Below, piece by piece: positions 12,699 to 23,971 of a DNA stretch of 64,000 bases. Position 1 is the stretch's first letter. Each line of letters opens with the position of its first letter. The position numbers and the translations under genes are program-made. Source of the stretch: Leptasterias polaris (lineage: Eukaryota; Echinodermata; Asteroidea; Forcipulatida; Asteriidae); contig JAZGTN010000176.1 of the NCBI GenBank assembly GCA_037783415.1, forward strand, positions 372,001 to 436,000, written 5' to 3'. The notes under the pieces are model-generated. The model did not search any database. It had not been told where the DNA came from and worked only from the letters and a program-made list of their open reading frames with translations.

Positions 12699-15521
12699 AT
12701 GACCACGTTCGGCATGCTTAATGCTCGATCCATTAAAAACAAGACTGTTGCATTTGAAGAGTTCGTCCTGGAATATGGATTGGATGTGATTGGAATTTCT
12801 GAGACATGGCTGACTCAAAATGATCCTGCCGTAATTGCTGATCTTACACCTGATGGTTACTCATTTACTCATGTACCACGAGTCAATAAGCGTGGGGGAG
12901 GAGTTGGCATGCTGTTCCGAAGCACCATTGGTGTTAAAATTCGCAACCGAGATAGGACGTTCAGCTCCTTTGAGGCTCTTCAGGCAGAGTTGGTGATCAA
13001 CAAAACCTTGATTCATCTGGTAATAGTCTACAGACCACCTGGGTCTACAGCTCCTTTCTGTACTTTCCTGGACGAGTTTGCATCCCTTGTAGACAGCTAC
13101 CTGTTTGACCAGTCATCTTTAATCATAACAGGTGACTTTAACATTCACATGGATAACCCATCAGCTGTAAAACCATCACAATTTGCTAATTTGTTATCTG
13201 CACATGGACTGCAACAACACGTTCATGTCGCTACCCATCAGGGAGGCCACACTCTAGATCTCCTCATCACACGTTCTAGTGATCACAAACTCTGGGACAT
13301 CTGTGTCGAGGGAGGAATTTCTGACCATTTTGCAGTCTTCTTTAATCTACATATGCAGAAACCAGCTGTACCTACTAGAACTTACATCTCGAGAAATCTA
13401 TGTTCACTCGATCTCAATGCCCTCTCTAATGATATAAGAGACCGTCAGCTCACCAAGACTTGTTCTGAATCACCTACATCCGGGACTGAAATATACAATG
13501 CTACTCTGCTTGACATCTTAGACAAGCATGCACCATCTCAAACACGTACTTTCAAGATTCGTCCAAACACAAGTTGGTATAATGCTGAAATTTCAGAGGC
13601 TATACGCAAACGTAGACAGTGTGAGCGCAAATGGAGGTCTTCGAGACTTGAAATTCATCGTCAAATCTATTGTAACCAGCGTCAACTTACTTCAGCCCTG
13701 ATACAGAGAGCCAAGCGTCAGCATTATTCCAGTGTTGTTGGCAAGTGCTCTGGTGACCAGAAACTTCTCTTCAGATTTGTTGATAAACTGCTCCTCAGGA
13801 ATACATCTTCACCTTTGCCACCACATGTCTGCCAAGAAACCCTTGCCAACCAATTCAGTAAATTTTACACATCAAAGGTGTTGACCATCCGTGCCAGCCT
13901 ACCCCCAGTTTCCACTGATACTTCACCGACACTTACACAAACTTCCTCAGAGCTGTCTTCCTTTAGATCTGCCTCCATCGAGGAAGTAAAGCAACTCATC
14001 TTGAAGACACCTTCTAAATCATGTGAGCTGGATCCAGTCCCAACGACAATACTCAAGCAGTGTGTTGATGAGATTGCTCCTGCCATTACCAGCATCATCA
14101 ATCGTAGCATGGCCTCCGGGGATGTGCCGTCCACCCTTAAAACGGCCCTGGTTCGACCATTGCTGAAAAAGCCCAACTTGGACCCTGGTATCATGCATAA
14201 TTATCGTCCTGTTTCTAACCTCACGTACCTCTCCAAAGTACTTGAACGTGTGGTTTTCAACAGACTTGCATCATATCTTCAAACGAACAACCTCCTTGAT
14301 GAACGACAGTCTGCCTATCGCCCACACCACAGTGTCGAAACGCTTCTTGCTCACCTGTCAGGCCATATTCTCCAACAAATGGACACTGGCAGAGTCACAG
14401 CAGCTGTATTTTTGGACCTGTCGTCAGCCTTTGATACGATTGACCACGCTATTGTTATCAGCCGATTATCTTCACTTGGGATATGTGGCACAGCTCTGCA
14501 GTGGTTCAAGTCTTACCTTTCTAATCGCCATCAGTCAGTTTGCATCAAGAACTCAAAAACCACATCTGTTCCTCTTGTCTGTGGTGTTCCGCAGGGGTCG
14601 GTTGGTGGACCTCTTCTTTTCTCCATATATACCAGTCCTCTCGGTCAGATAATCCATGAGCACGGCATTCAATATCATTGCTATGCAGATGATTTTCAAC
14701 TATTTACATCTTTTAGTCCACTGCAATCCAGTGCATCGGCAGCCATGGCAAAGCTTGAGGCATGCATTGATCACATAAGAACATGGATGAGCTCAAACTA
14801 CTTAAAGCTGAATGAGACCAAATCAAACTTCATGTTATTTGGCACCAAGAACAATCTCACTAAGTTAAACATATCATCTGTGCGCATTGGCGCTAGCCAC
14901 ATTAGTCCCTCTCCAACATGTCGTAACCTGGGGGTCGTCTTTGACAGTCAAATGACATTTAATGATCATATATCCAGTTTGTGTAAGTCGGTCAGATTCC
15001 ATTTACGCAATATAGGATTCATTCGTGGATACTTGACACGCACAGCTACGGAACAGATTGTACATGCTTTAATATCATCAAGGCTTGATTTCTGCAACTC
15101 ACTCATGTACAACCTGCCCCAGTATCAGCTCAACAGGCTTCAACGAATCCATAACTCCGCTGCTCGACTTGTTACAATGACAAAACGCTCGGATCATATC
15201 ACCCCAGTGTTGAGGTCCCTCCATTGGCTACCTGTGCGAAATCGTATCATCTATAAGATTCTCCTGCTTGCATTCCACACACTTCACGGATCAGCACCTG
15301 CTTATCTACAAGAAGCCTTACCACGATTTGTACCATCACGTAATCTCAGATCATCTCAATCCGTTTTGCTCGTTGTTCCCCGTGTCCAACGTTCATGGGG
15401 AGGCCGTTCAATACACCATTCTGCCACTTCACTCTGGAACTGCCTACCAACTGTAATTTCCTCATCTACATCCATTGCTTCCTTCAAGACCCGTTTGAAG
15501 ACTCACTTGTTTTCTAAATAA
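12699..15521 (+). CDS. LINE ORF2-like protein: AP endonuclease plus reverse transcriptase
   Basis: About 940 residues from the ATG at 12699; the frame is open 11 codons further upstream, but that start would be TTG. The N-terminal exonuclease-endonuclease-phosphatase domain (residues 1-225) shows LNARSIKNK, SETWL, VYRPPG, GDFNIH (about 145) and SDH (about 208), which nick target DNA. The reverse transcriptase shows FLDLSSAFDTIDH (about 571), GVPQGS (about 631) and the catalytic YADD (about 662). The C-terminal region with LDFCNSLMYNLP and LHWLPVRNRIIYKILLL is typical of CR1/L2-group proteins. No stop or frameshift interrupts it. One oddity is PQGSVGGP where the family usually has PQGSVLGP. 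The enzyme would copy its own RNA at a nicked target. I am sure of the family and less sure of the exact clade. Confidence 0.95.
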   Translation: MTTFGMLNARSIKNKTVAFEEFVLEYGLDVIGISETWLTQNDPAVIADLTPDGYSFTHVPRVNKRGGGVGMLFRSTIGVKIRNRDRTFSSFEALQAELVINKTLIHLVIVYRPPGSTAPFCTFLDEFASLVDSYLFDQSSLIITGDFNIHMDNPSAVKPSQFANLLSAHGLQQHVHVATHQGGHTLDLLITRSSDHKLWDICVEGGISDHFAVFFNLHMQKPAVPTRTYISRNLCSLDLNALSNDIRDRQLTKTCSESPTSGTEIYNATLLDILDKHAPSQTRTFKIRPNTSWYNAEISEAIRKRRQCERKWRSSRLEIHRQIYCNQRQLTSALIQRAKRQHYSSVVGKCSGDQKLLFRFVDKLLLRNTSSPLPPHVCQETLANQFSKFYTSKVLTIRASLPPVSTDTSPTLTQTSSELSSFRSASIEEVKQLILKTPSKSCELDPVPTTILKQCVDEIAPAITSIINRSMASGDVPSTLKTALVRPLLKKPNLDPGIMHNYRPVSNLTYLSKVLERVVFNRLASYLQTNNLLDERQSAYRPHHSVETLLAHLSGHILQQMDTGRVTAAVFLDLSSAFDTIDHAIVISRLSSLGICGTALQWFKSYLSNRHQSVCIKNSKTTSVPLVCGVPQGSVGGPLLFSIYTSPLGQIIHEHGIQYHCYADDFQLFTSFSPLQSSASAAMAKLEACIDHIRTWMSSNYLKLNETKSNFMLFGTKNNLTKLNISSVRIGASHISPSPTCRNLGVVFDSQMTFNDHISSLCKSVRFHLRNIGFIRGYLTRTATEQIVHALISSRLDFCNSLMYNLPQYQLNRLQRIHNSAARLVTMTKRSDHITPVLRSLHWLPVRNRIIYKILLLAFHTLHGSAPAYLQEALPRFVPSRNLRSSQSVLLVVPRVQRSWGGRSIHHSATSLWNCLPTVISSSTSIASFKTRLKTHLFSK

Positions 15522-15907
15522 TTGTACTACCTTCCAGGTTTTTGGTTACTATGTGGGGGTTTAAGTTTACACAGTGTCAGTTTTACACAATCCTCTACTT
15601 TGTTCACGGAGAGGGGTGGGGTCGCATTTTCTTGGGGGGGGGGGGGTTCTGGTCGGGTTTTTTATATTGCCTGTTTGTCGTCTTTTTAATTGTTTTGTTT
15701 TTTTAACTGCTACTGGCTGGTCCGGTTTTTAGACTTTTTGGGGTTTTGTTTTAATTGTTTTAATGACTGATATTTTTGAATTTTTGAATTTGTGTTCTCT
15801 CAGGTTTATTGCTTGTTAAATTGTGTTTGGCCGTAGCTTTTTAAACTGTTTTTCTGTGAAGCGCTTTGAGCGTCTTTTTAGGCGGATTTTGGCGCTATAT
15901 AAGTTTA

Positions 15908-15908
15908 C

Positions 15909-15942
<34 letters not shown>
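15908..15942 (+). repeat. (TTA)n tail of the LINE
   Basis: About eleven TTA trinucleotides directly follow the LINE 3' end. Simple-repeat tails instead of poly(A) are typical of CR1/L2-group elements. Confidence 0.9.
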
Positions 15943-15943
<1 letters not shown>

Positions 15944-18900
15944 GTGTTTGTCAACAAACACAGAGCTGTTCCTGTAATTTTCAAAGAGTTTAAAACTGAA
16001 AAGAAATTGAAAATCGGGTGTGTAGTTCTTGAGATATGGTCTTACTTCCGGTTGACCCGGAAGTAAAGGTCAACATGAGGTCACCGTTATCCAAGGTTGA
16101 TATACAATGGCCAAGGAGCCTATAACTGAAAAAAGTTTGAAAATCGGTTGTGTAATTCTTGAGATATGGTCCCACTTCCGGTTGACCCGGAAGTAAAAGT
16201 CAACATGGGGGTCACGGTTACATAAGGCTAATCTCCCGTGCAAAAGGAATCTATAACTGAAAGAAGTTTGGAAATCGGTTGTGTAGTTCTTGAGATGGTC
16301 CCACTTCCGATTGATCCGTTAGTAAAGGTCAACATGGGGTCACGGTTGCCCAGGGCTAATCTCAAATGCCCAAGGAGTCTATAACTGAAAACAGTTTGAC
16401 GATCGGTTGTATATATTTCGAGATATAGTGGTCTCAAGATTGGCTAATTAAATATTCACCTCGCTGTAAATGGGCTAATTAATTAAGAATTAAACAAAAA
16501 AATTACATTGAGAGTTAAGTTCATGTAATACTAAGCTTCAATTTAATATAGGATCTAACTCTTTCATATTTTTACGCTTTAGGATATTAGGTCACATGCA
16601 CAGTTGTGTAAACAGGTTTTTTTACTTGAAATTTTGTTTAAACTGCTGTTACATGGGTCACCAACTGTTTCAGAAACGGTATGTTGACAAAAAATAACTG
16701 TGAATGCTCAGGCTTATTTGTAAGCCTGTGACGGTTACACAGTTAAGTGACAGATCTTACGGTTAAACGTTTACATTTATTTGTACGGTTCGGATAAACG
16801 TTGAAAAAATCACTTAAAAAGTGCCGTGTAATGCTGACCATAATAACTGTGATTACAATTTTCACAGCACAATATCCCATAAAACACACACACATATCAT
16901 TCCCAATTTACAGACTCATAGTCTTTGTTATTTCATTACATCTGTGCGTGTAGTAATATTTGTGAGAAACATTGCACGCTAGGGGGCGTTCCACAACAAT
17001 TCGTGAATGCGCAGGCTTATACGTAAGCCTGTGACGGTTACACGGTTAAGTGACAGATCTTACGGTTAAACGTTCACATTTGTACGGTTCGGGTAAACGT
17101 TGAAAAAATCACTTGAAAAGTGCTGCGAAATGCTGACCATAATAATTGCCAATTAACACACCTATATCGTTTCCAATTTACAGGCTTAATTCTTTGTTAT
17201 TTCATTACTTTGCGTGCGGCATAGTTGAAAGAAACATTGAACGCTAGAGGGCGTTCCACAACAAATCGATTGCACGAAAATGATAATCCTGTTAAACGTT
17301 TAAATGTTTACGTTTACATTTAAATGCTGAGGCTTTGTAAGCCTGCCTGTGACGGTCACACGGTTAACCATCCGATCAACCGGTTGAACATCTACATTAT
17401 TACGGTTCGGATAAATGTTGAAAAATAATCCTCAAAAAGTGTCGCGAAATTTTGACCAAAATAAATGTGAACGGTTACACATGTAACTGACCGTTTCAGA
17501 AATGATTACGAGTTTACTAAAAAATAACTGTAAATTATGCATGCAAACAAAATGATGTTGTATTTAATTTGTAATCGTAACAATTTGTCTACCCTGAAAT
17601 GCCAATCGAGTATGTTATATTTGTTCACGTTTACAAAAAAATAACCGTGAATGCGCAGGCTTATACGTAAGCCTGTGACGGTTACACGGTTAAGTGACGG
17701 ATCTTACGGTTAAACGTTCACATTTGTACGGTTCGTATAAACGTTGAAAAATTCATTTGAAAAGTGCTGCGAAATGCTGACCATAATAATTGCCACACAC
17801 ACCTATATCGTTTCCAATACTTTGTGTGCAGCATTAGTTGCAAGAAACATTGAACGCTAGAGGGCGTTCCACAACAAATCGATTGCACGGTTACTCGGTT
17901 AACCAAATGATAATCCTGTTAAACGTTTAAATGTTTACGTTTAAATGCTGAGGCTTTGTAAGCCTGCCTGTGACGGTCACACGGTTAACCATCCGATCAA
18001 CCGGTTGAACATCTACATTATTACGGTTCGGATAAATGTTGAAAAATCATCCTCAAAAAGTGTCGCGAAATGTTGACCATAATAAATGTGAACGGTTACA
18101 CATGTAACTGACCGTTTCATAACTGATTACGAGTTTACTAAAAAATAACTGTAAATGCATGTAAACAAAATGATGTTGTAATTAATTCGTAATCGTAACA
18201 ATTTTTCTACCCTGAAATGCCAATCGAGTATGTTATATTTGTTTAGGCTAAAACAGTAAATTCATATGGGATACTATTGTATTGTAATTTTGTCTCTTCA
18301 CACCCCCAAATCCAACACTGACCATTTAGCCATGGAAAAACTAATTTCTCTTTACCACACCTTTCCTCAATCAGCTCTTTTTATTGCTTTATTGCAAGCG
18401 CCATCAAGTTTTGTAACTGATACATCGCGGTTTCCTGAAGTAATGCCTTTGCACAAGAAATTTTAAACACATCGTTTTCCGGCGAACGGGACCCAAGCGC
18501 AGACAAGTCTGCAAGGCCGTAGACATCGCCAAGAACGCGGCGCTCCGATTCTTTACGTCCACGGTGAAATCTGAAAAACTATCTGATTACACACGCTGCG
18601 TTGATAGCAATACAAATTCTTTTCGATTCTTTGAATGAACGTAGACTTGTGTCAGTCGGCGACAGGAATGATGACTCTATGTATATTCTACAAAAACGTC
18701 AACAACACGGGTCATAAATGGGTTTAGGACTTGAACGAGTCTAGGAAACCCCTCAAGAGCACCGTTAAACTCATATAGATTGAGGGCGCTAAACGAGTTT
18801 AACGGTGCATTTTTAACTTTTTAAAAAAGGTAAAAAGTGGCTAATTAATTAAGAATTTTAACATTTTTTACATTTAGAGTTAAGTTTATGTTCTAAGCTT

Positions 18901-19001
18901 CAATTTGATATATGATTTAACTCTTTCGTATTTGCGCTCTAGGATATTAGGCTTAAAGAAAAAAACGTGTGCAAATGCTATGGGATTTGAGTGGAAACAA
19001 A

Positions 19002-19040
<39 letters not shown>

Positions 19041-19223
19041 TAATAAAAATCTCGACGAAAACAATAGCTGTTCCGACTGCGTCAGGAACAGCTAATAATC
19101 TCGACGAAAACAATAGCTGTTCCGACAGCTAGGTCGGAACAGCTAATAATAATAATAAAAATAATAATAATCTCGACGAAAACAATAGCTGTTCCGACTG
19201 CGTCAGGAACAGCTAATAACTAG
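15943..19223. repeat. Composite repeat unit U4
   Basis: Opens with GTGTTTGTCAACAAACAC (15944-15961), identical to the U2 opening. It has about three monomers (15985-16400), the AT-rich block (16438-16600), CGGTTA-rich blocks, the CACCCCCAAATCCAACACTG block (18300) and the GTCAGTCGGCGACAGG block (18651). The closing block is shortened: the stretch with the monomer remnant is missing and it resumes at about 18836. It ends in (AAT)n with three hairpin minisatellite copies and AACTAG at 19223. No gene seen. Confidence 0.9.
19050..19216. repeat. Hairpin minisatellite in (TAA)n, 3 copies
   Basis: Each copy reads TCTCGACGAAAACAATAGC followed by TGTTCCGAC, a short loop, GTCGGAACAGCT or a close variant, and then TAA repeats. 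The first and third copies have the loop form GACTGCGTCAGGAAC; the second has the fully paired form. The same unit occurs at 23420-23543 (2 copies), 27488-27534 (1) and 31163-31390 (4). Confidence 0.9.
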
Positions 19224-21868
19224 ACATTAGGTGTTTGTGAACAAACACAAAGCTGTTCCGTGTATTATTGTTTTGCTTAGATTAAGAGCTTCAAAGCTTT
19301 AAAGTTGGTCTGATGTCAAGATAGAAGAATATTGACCTTTGACAGGCCCTTTTTCACTTAAGTGTGCCTAAAAACCTAAACCTGGTCTTCATTCTGATAC
19401 TGAATCGAAAGGAGCTTTTAAACCAGAAATAAAGATCAACATGGGGTCATGGTAACCCTTGTCTAACATTAAATGTTCAAAGGGTATAAAACTGAAAAGA
19501 AATTGAAAATCGCGTGTGTAGTTCTTGAGATAGGGTCCCTCCGGTTGACCCACAAGTAAAGGTCACCATGGGGGCACAGTATTCCAAGGCTAATCTCCAA
19601 TGCCAAGGATTATATAACTGAAACAAGTTAAAAAATTGGTTGTATAGTTCTTGAGATATGGTCCCACTTCCGGTTGACCCAAAAGTAAAGGTCAACATGG
19701 GGTCACGGTTACCCAAGGCTAATCTCCCATGCAGAAGGATTCTACAACTGAAAAGTTTGAAAATCGGCTGTGTAACTCTTTAGATATGGTCCCACTTCCG
19801 GTTGCCCCATAGGTAAAGGTCAACATGGGGTCACGGTTACCCAAGGCTAATTTCCAATGCCCAAGGAGTCTATAACTGAAAAAAAGTTTGAAAATCGGTT
19901 GTGTAGTTCTTGAGATTTGGTCCCACTTCCGGTTGACCCAGAAGTAAAGGTCAACATGGGGTCACGGTAACCAAGGCTAATCTCCCATGCCCAAGGAGTC
20001 TATAACTGAAAAAAGTGTGAAAATCGATTGTGTAGTTCTTGAGATATGGTCCCACTTCCGGTTGACCTGGAAGTAAAGGTCAACATGGGGTCACGGTTAC
20101 CCAAGGCTAATCTCCAATGCACAAGGAGTCTATAACTGAAAAAAGTTTGAAAATCGGTTGTGTAGTTCTTCAGATATGGTCCCACTTCCGTTTGACCCGG
20201 AAGTTAAGGTCAACATAGGGTCACGGTTACCCAAGGCTTACCTTCAATGCCCAAGGAGTCTAAAACTGAAAAAAGTTTGACGATCGGGTGTATACTTTTC
20301 GAGATACAGTGGTCTCAAGATTGGCTAATCAAATATTCACCTCGCTGTAAATGGGCTGATTAAGAATTTAAAAAAAATTTACATTGAGAGTTAAGTTCAT
20401 GTACTAAGGTTTAATTTGATATCGGATCTAACTCTTTCATATTTTTATGCTTTAGGATATAAGATCACATGCACGGTAGTCTCGATTGGCGACGTTCATT
20501 TTTGTTTAACTTAGTGCGATATCGCAACACGAATTACTGTCCACAACACGAATTACTGGAGAAGAGATATCTGATCACACGCACATCTGGATCAAAACGA
20601 ACCAGATTTATAGACTTGACCAGTCCTTCTGAGTCAGCCTCCCAAACAGTCAATGTATTGGTGGCTAGTACAAAAAACAGCGTTGCCAATCAAGACTACA
20701 TGCATGGTTGTGTAAACAGTTTTTTTTCTTGAAATTTTGTTTATGAAACTGCTGTTACATGGGTCACCAACTGTTTCAGAAACGATATGTTGACAAAAAA
20801 TAACCGTGAATGCTCAGGCTTATACATGCACGTAAGCCTGTGACGGATACACAGTTAAGTGACAGATCTTAGGGTTAAACGTTCACATTTGAACGGTTCG
20901 GATAAACGTTGAAAAATTCACTTAAAAAGTGCTGTGTTATGCTGACCATAATAACTGCGATCACGATTTTCACAGCACAATATCCCATAAAACACACACA
21001 CATATCATTCCCAATTTACAGACTCGAAGTCGTAGTCTTTGTTATTTTAATACAACTGTGCGTGCAGCAATTTGTGAGAAACATTAAACGCTAGGGGGCG
21101 TTCCACAACAATTCGATTGCGCAACATGCTCGCTTTTGCAGGTGCGCAAAGTCAAAATTCTGCAATAAAGAAGGAAGACACAATGTTTTTGATCACATGC
21201 TGGTTTTGTAAACAGTTTTTTTTACATGAAATGTTGTTTATGAAACTGCTGTTACATGGGTCATCAACTGTTTCAGAATTACGGTTACACGTTTACAAAA
21301 AAATAACCGTGAATGCGCAGGCTTATACGTAAGCCTGTGACGGTTACACGGTTAAGTGACGGATCTTATGGTTAAACGTTCACATTTGTACGGTTCGGAT
21401 AAACGTTGAAAAATTCACTTGAAAAGTGCTGCGAATTGCTGACCATAATAATTATTGCCACACCTATATCGTTTCCAATTTACAGGCTTAATTCTTCGTT
21501 ATTTCATTACTTTGCGTGCGGCATTAGTTGCAAGAAACATTGAACGCTAGAGGGCGTTCCAAAACAAATCGATTGCACGGTTACCCGGTTAACCAAACGA
21601 TAATCTTGTTAATCGTTCAAATGTTAACAATTGGGATCAGCGTAAACAAATTCACTTGAAAAGTGCTGCGAAAATTGTGACTATTTAGTGTCAGAAAACA
21701 GTTACACGTTTAAAAAAAATATATGAGTGTGCAGGCTTATACGTAAGCCTGTGACAGTTACACGGTTAAGTGACAGATCATCCGGTTAATCGTTTACATT
21801 TGTACTGTTCGGATAAACGTTGAAAAGTGTTTTGTTAGTATAATATAGTCCCTAGGAAAAAAAAAACG

Positions 21869-22118
21869 CAGGGCCCAAATTTATGGCCAGCTTAATGCTG
21901 AATTCTGCGCTATGGGGTCACCATTCTCTGCTTAACGAGCAAGCAGCACAGAATTTCTGCACTAGCTGTGTAAGCGTAGAATGCCTAATGTTAACTACGC
22001 AAGCACACAAAATGCCATGCTAACCCGTGTAATACGCTTGACATAAGCACAGAATAACCTGCTTCAGTAAGCGCCGATCCTAAGCTTACGGTAAGCAGAG
22101 CCATAAAATTGGGCCCTG
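21869..22118. mobile_element. 250-bp hAT-like MITE, copy 1
   Basis: Starts CAGGGCCCAAATTTATGG and ends CCATAAAATTGGGCCCTG, a nearly perfect terminal inverted repeat with the CAGGG start common in hAT elements. Internal words such as TAGCTGTGTAAGCGTAGAAT and TTACGGTAAGCAGAGCCA recur in a second copy at 55650-55889. No clear 8-bp duplication is visible. It interrupts U5 relative to the other units. Confidence 0.8.
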
Positions 22119-23419
22119 ATGTATTTAGATTGATGTAAAAAAAAAAAATTTGTAAATATTGGTTGTTTCAGAAACTGTTTACCTTGTTTGCAGTTTTCTG
22201 TAATATATAAACATTATTGTTGTGTCTTTGTAACGATTAGTATGTTCTTGCTGGGCTATTGTTAATTTTTGTTCTTCACCCCCAAATCTAGCACTGACCG
22301 TTTAGCAAGGTAATTTCTCTGTTGTACACCTTTCCTCAATCAGCTCTTTTTATTATTTATTGCAACCGCCATCAAGTTTTGTAACTGATTCATCGCGGTT
22401 TACTGAAGTCATTCCTTTGCACAAGAAACATTAAACATATCGTTTTCCGGCGAACGAGACCCAAGCGCAGACAAGTTTGCCAGGCAAGAAAAATCGCCAA
22501 GAACGCGGCGCTCTATTCTTTACGTCCACGCTGAAAATTATCTGAATAACTATCTGATTACACGACTGCGCTGATAGCAAGACAAATTCCTTTCGATTTT
22601 TGTGAATGAACGTTGACTTGTGTCAGTCGGCGACAGGAATGATGACTCTATGTATATTCTACATAAACGTCAACAACACGGGTCATAAATGGGTTTAGGG
22701 CTTGAACGAATCTAGGAAACCCTAGAAAGATTGAGGGCGCTATACGAGTTTAACGGTGCGTTTTTTTTTACTTAAAAAAACAAGGGAACAAATTTACTCT
22801 GTCGTTAATAAACACATATCAAATTCAAGTCAGAGTACCCATGGCGTTCAATTTGCCTGAGAATTTTGGGGTTTTTTTCTACTGACAATGTTTTAATAAG
22901 TTTTGATGCTTTTAAACTGATTGTCTATAAAACCTTTCTTGTTTTAAGAAACATTTGTGTAATCTAGGACGTTAAATTTGAGCTTATTTGAAATATTATG
23001 TCTCTAGAAGTCGGATTTGTTTTCACGATCTCAATGTGTTTTGAACACGGGCTAAAACGCGCAATAAATGACGTAATTGTGACGTCGTTCCACATTTTTT
23101 GCCGGAAAGCACTACAGTATCCCAGAAGTCTAAAACTGAAAAACGTTTGACGATCGGTCGTCTACTTTTTGAGATAGAGTGGTCTAAAGTCTGGCTAATT
23201 AAATATTCACCTCGCTGTAAAGGGGCTAATTAATTAAGAATTTTAACATTTTTTACATTTAGAGTTAAGTTTATGTTCTAAGCTTCAATTTGATATATGA
23301 TTTAACTCTTTCGTATTTGCGCTCTAGGAAATTAGGCTTAAACAAAAAACGTGTGCAATTGCTATGGGATTTAGGTCAGAAACAAAGAATAATAATAATA
23401 ATAATAAAAATAATAATAA

Positions 23420-23543
23420 TCTCGACGAAAACAATAGCTGTTCCGACAGTAGGTCGGAACAGCTAATAATAATAATAATAATAAAAATAATAATAATCTC
23501 GACGAAAACAATAGCTGTTCCGACAGCTAGGTCGGAACAGCTA
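23420..23543. repeat. Hairpin minisatellite, 2 copies
   Basis: Two copies of the TCTCGACGAAAACAATAGC hairpin unit, separated by (AAT)n, just left of the R4/Dong-like insertion. Confidence 0.9.
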
Positions 23544-23971
23544 ATAATATAAATAATAATAATATAAATTATAATAATAATAATATGGCGGCGAGACAAG
23601 GAACACTGCTTCAGATCGGCTCTCGATTCTATAGAAGATAAATATTGTTTCCTGCTGTTTGTTTTGCACCAAAAGTTAACTCCTTGTTGGTACTACTTGG
23701 TAGACACCGCAGGGTAAGTTTGAAGGCAACTAGTCAACACCTTGTTGCTGTTTTTGGTGGAAAAAGATTGGATTTTTTCGTATTTGGAAAACTTTCTTCA
23801 ACGTAGACCGCACAGTGTGCATTGAATCAGTGAACAGACGCGCGCGTCACGTGCGTCCTTTGGAACATCTTGATTACAACCAGTGTTAAGTGGTCTCCGT
23901 AGGGGTGGATATTCTACAGCGTTGCTGTATGTAATTCTCCCTGAAACTACAAACTTTCTCACAATTGTGTG

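Larger units (their letters stand above)
12273..15942 (+). mobile_element. CR1/L2-type LINE, apparently complete coding region
   Basis: A non-LTR retrotransposon between units U3 and U4. Left of it is the unit end AACTAG. To the right, the palindrome of U4 starts two bases after its (TTA)n tail. The 5' part (12273-12698) contains AAGATGGC and no second long ORF. The 3' end has the conserved sequence GAAGCGCTTTGAGCG followed by GGCGCTATATAA and (TTA)n, typical of CR1/L2-group LINE tails. No clear target-site duplication is visible because both sides are AT-rich repeats. The 5' boundary is inferred from comparison with other unit ends. Confidence 0.85.
19224..23584. repeat. Composite repeat unit U5 (split by the R4/Dong-like LINE)
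   Basis: Opens with GTGTTTGTGAACAAACAC (19231-19248), followed by a stretch absent from U1-U4 (19260-19430), about seven monomers (19430-20290), the AT-rich block, and an extra segment (20471-20700) shared only with U6. The remaining blocks carry an inserted 250-bp MITE (21869-22118). Two hairpin minisatellites sit in the terminal TAA tract. The unit tail continues after the LINE at 27470-27540. No gene seen. Confidence 0.9.
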
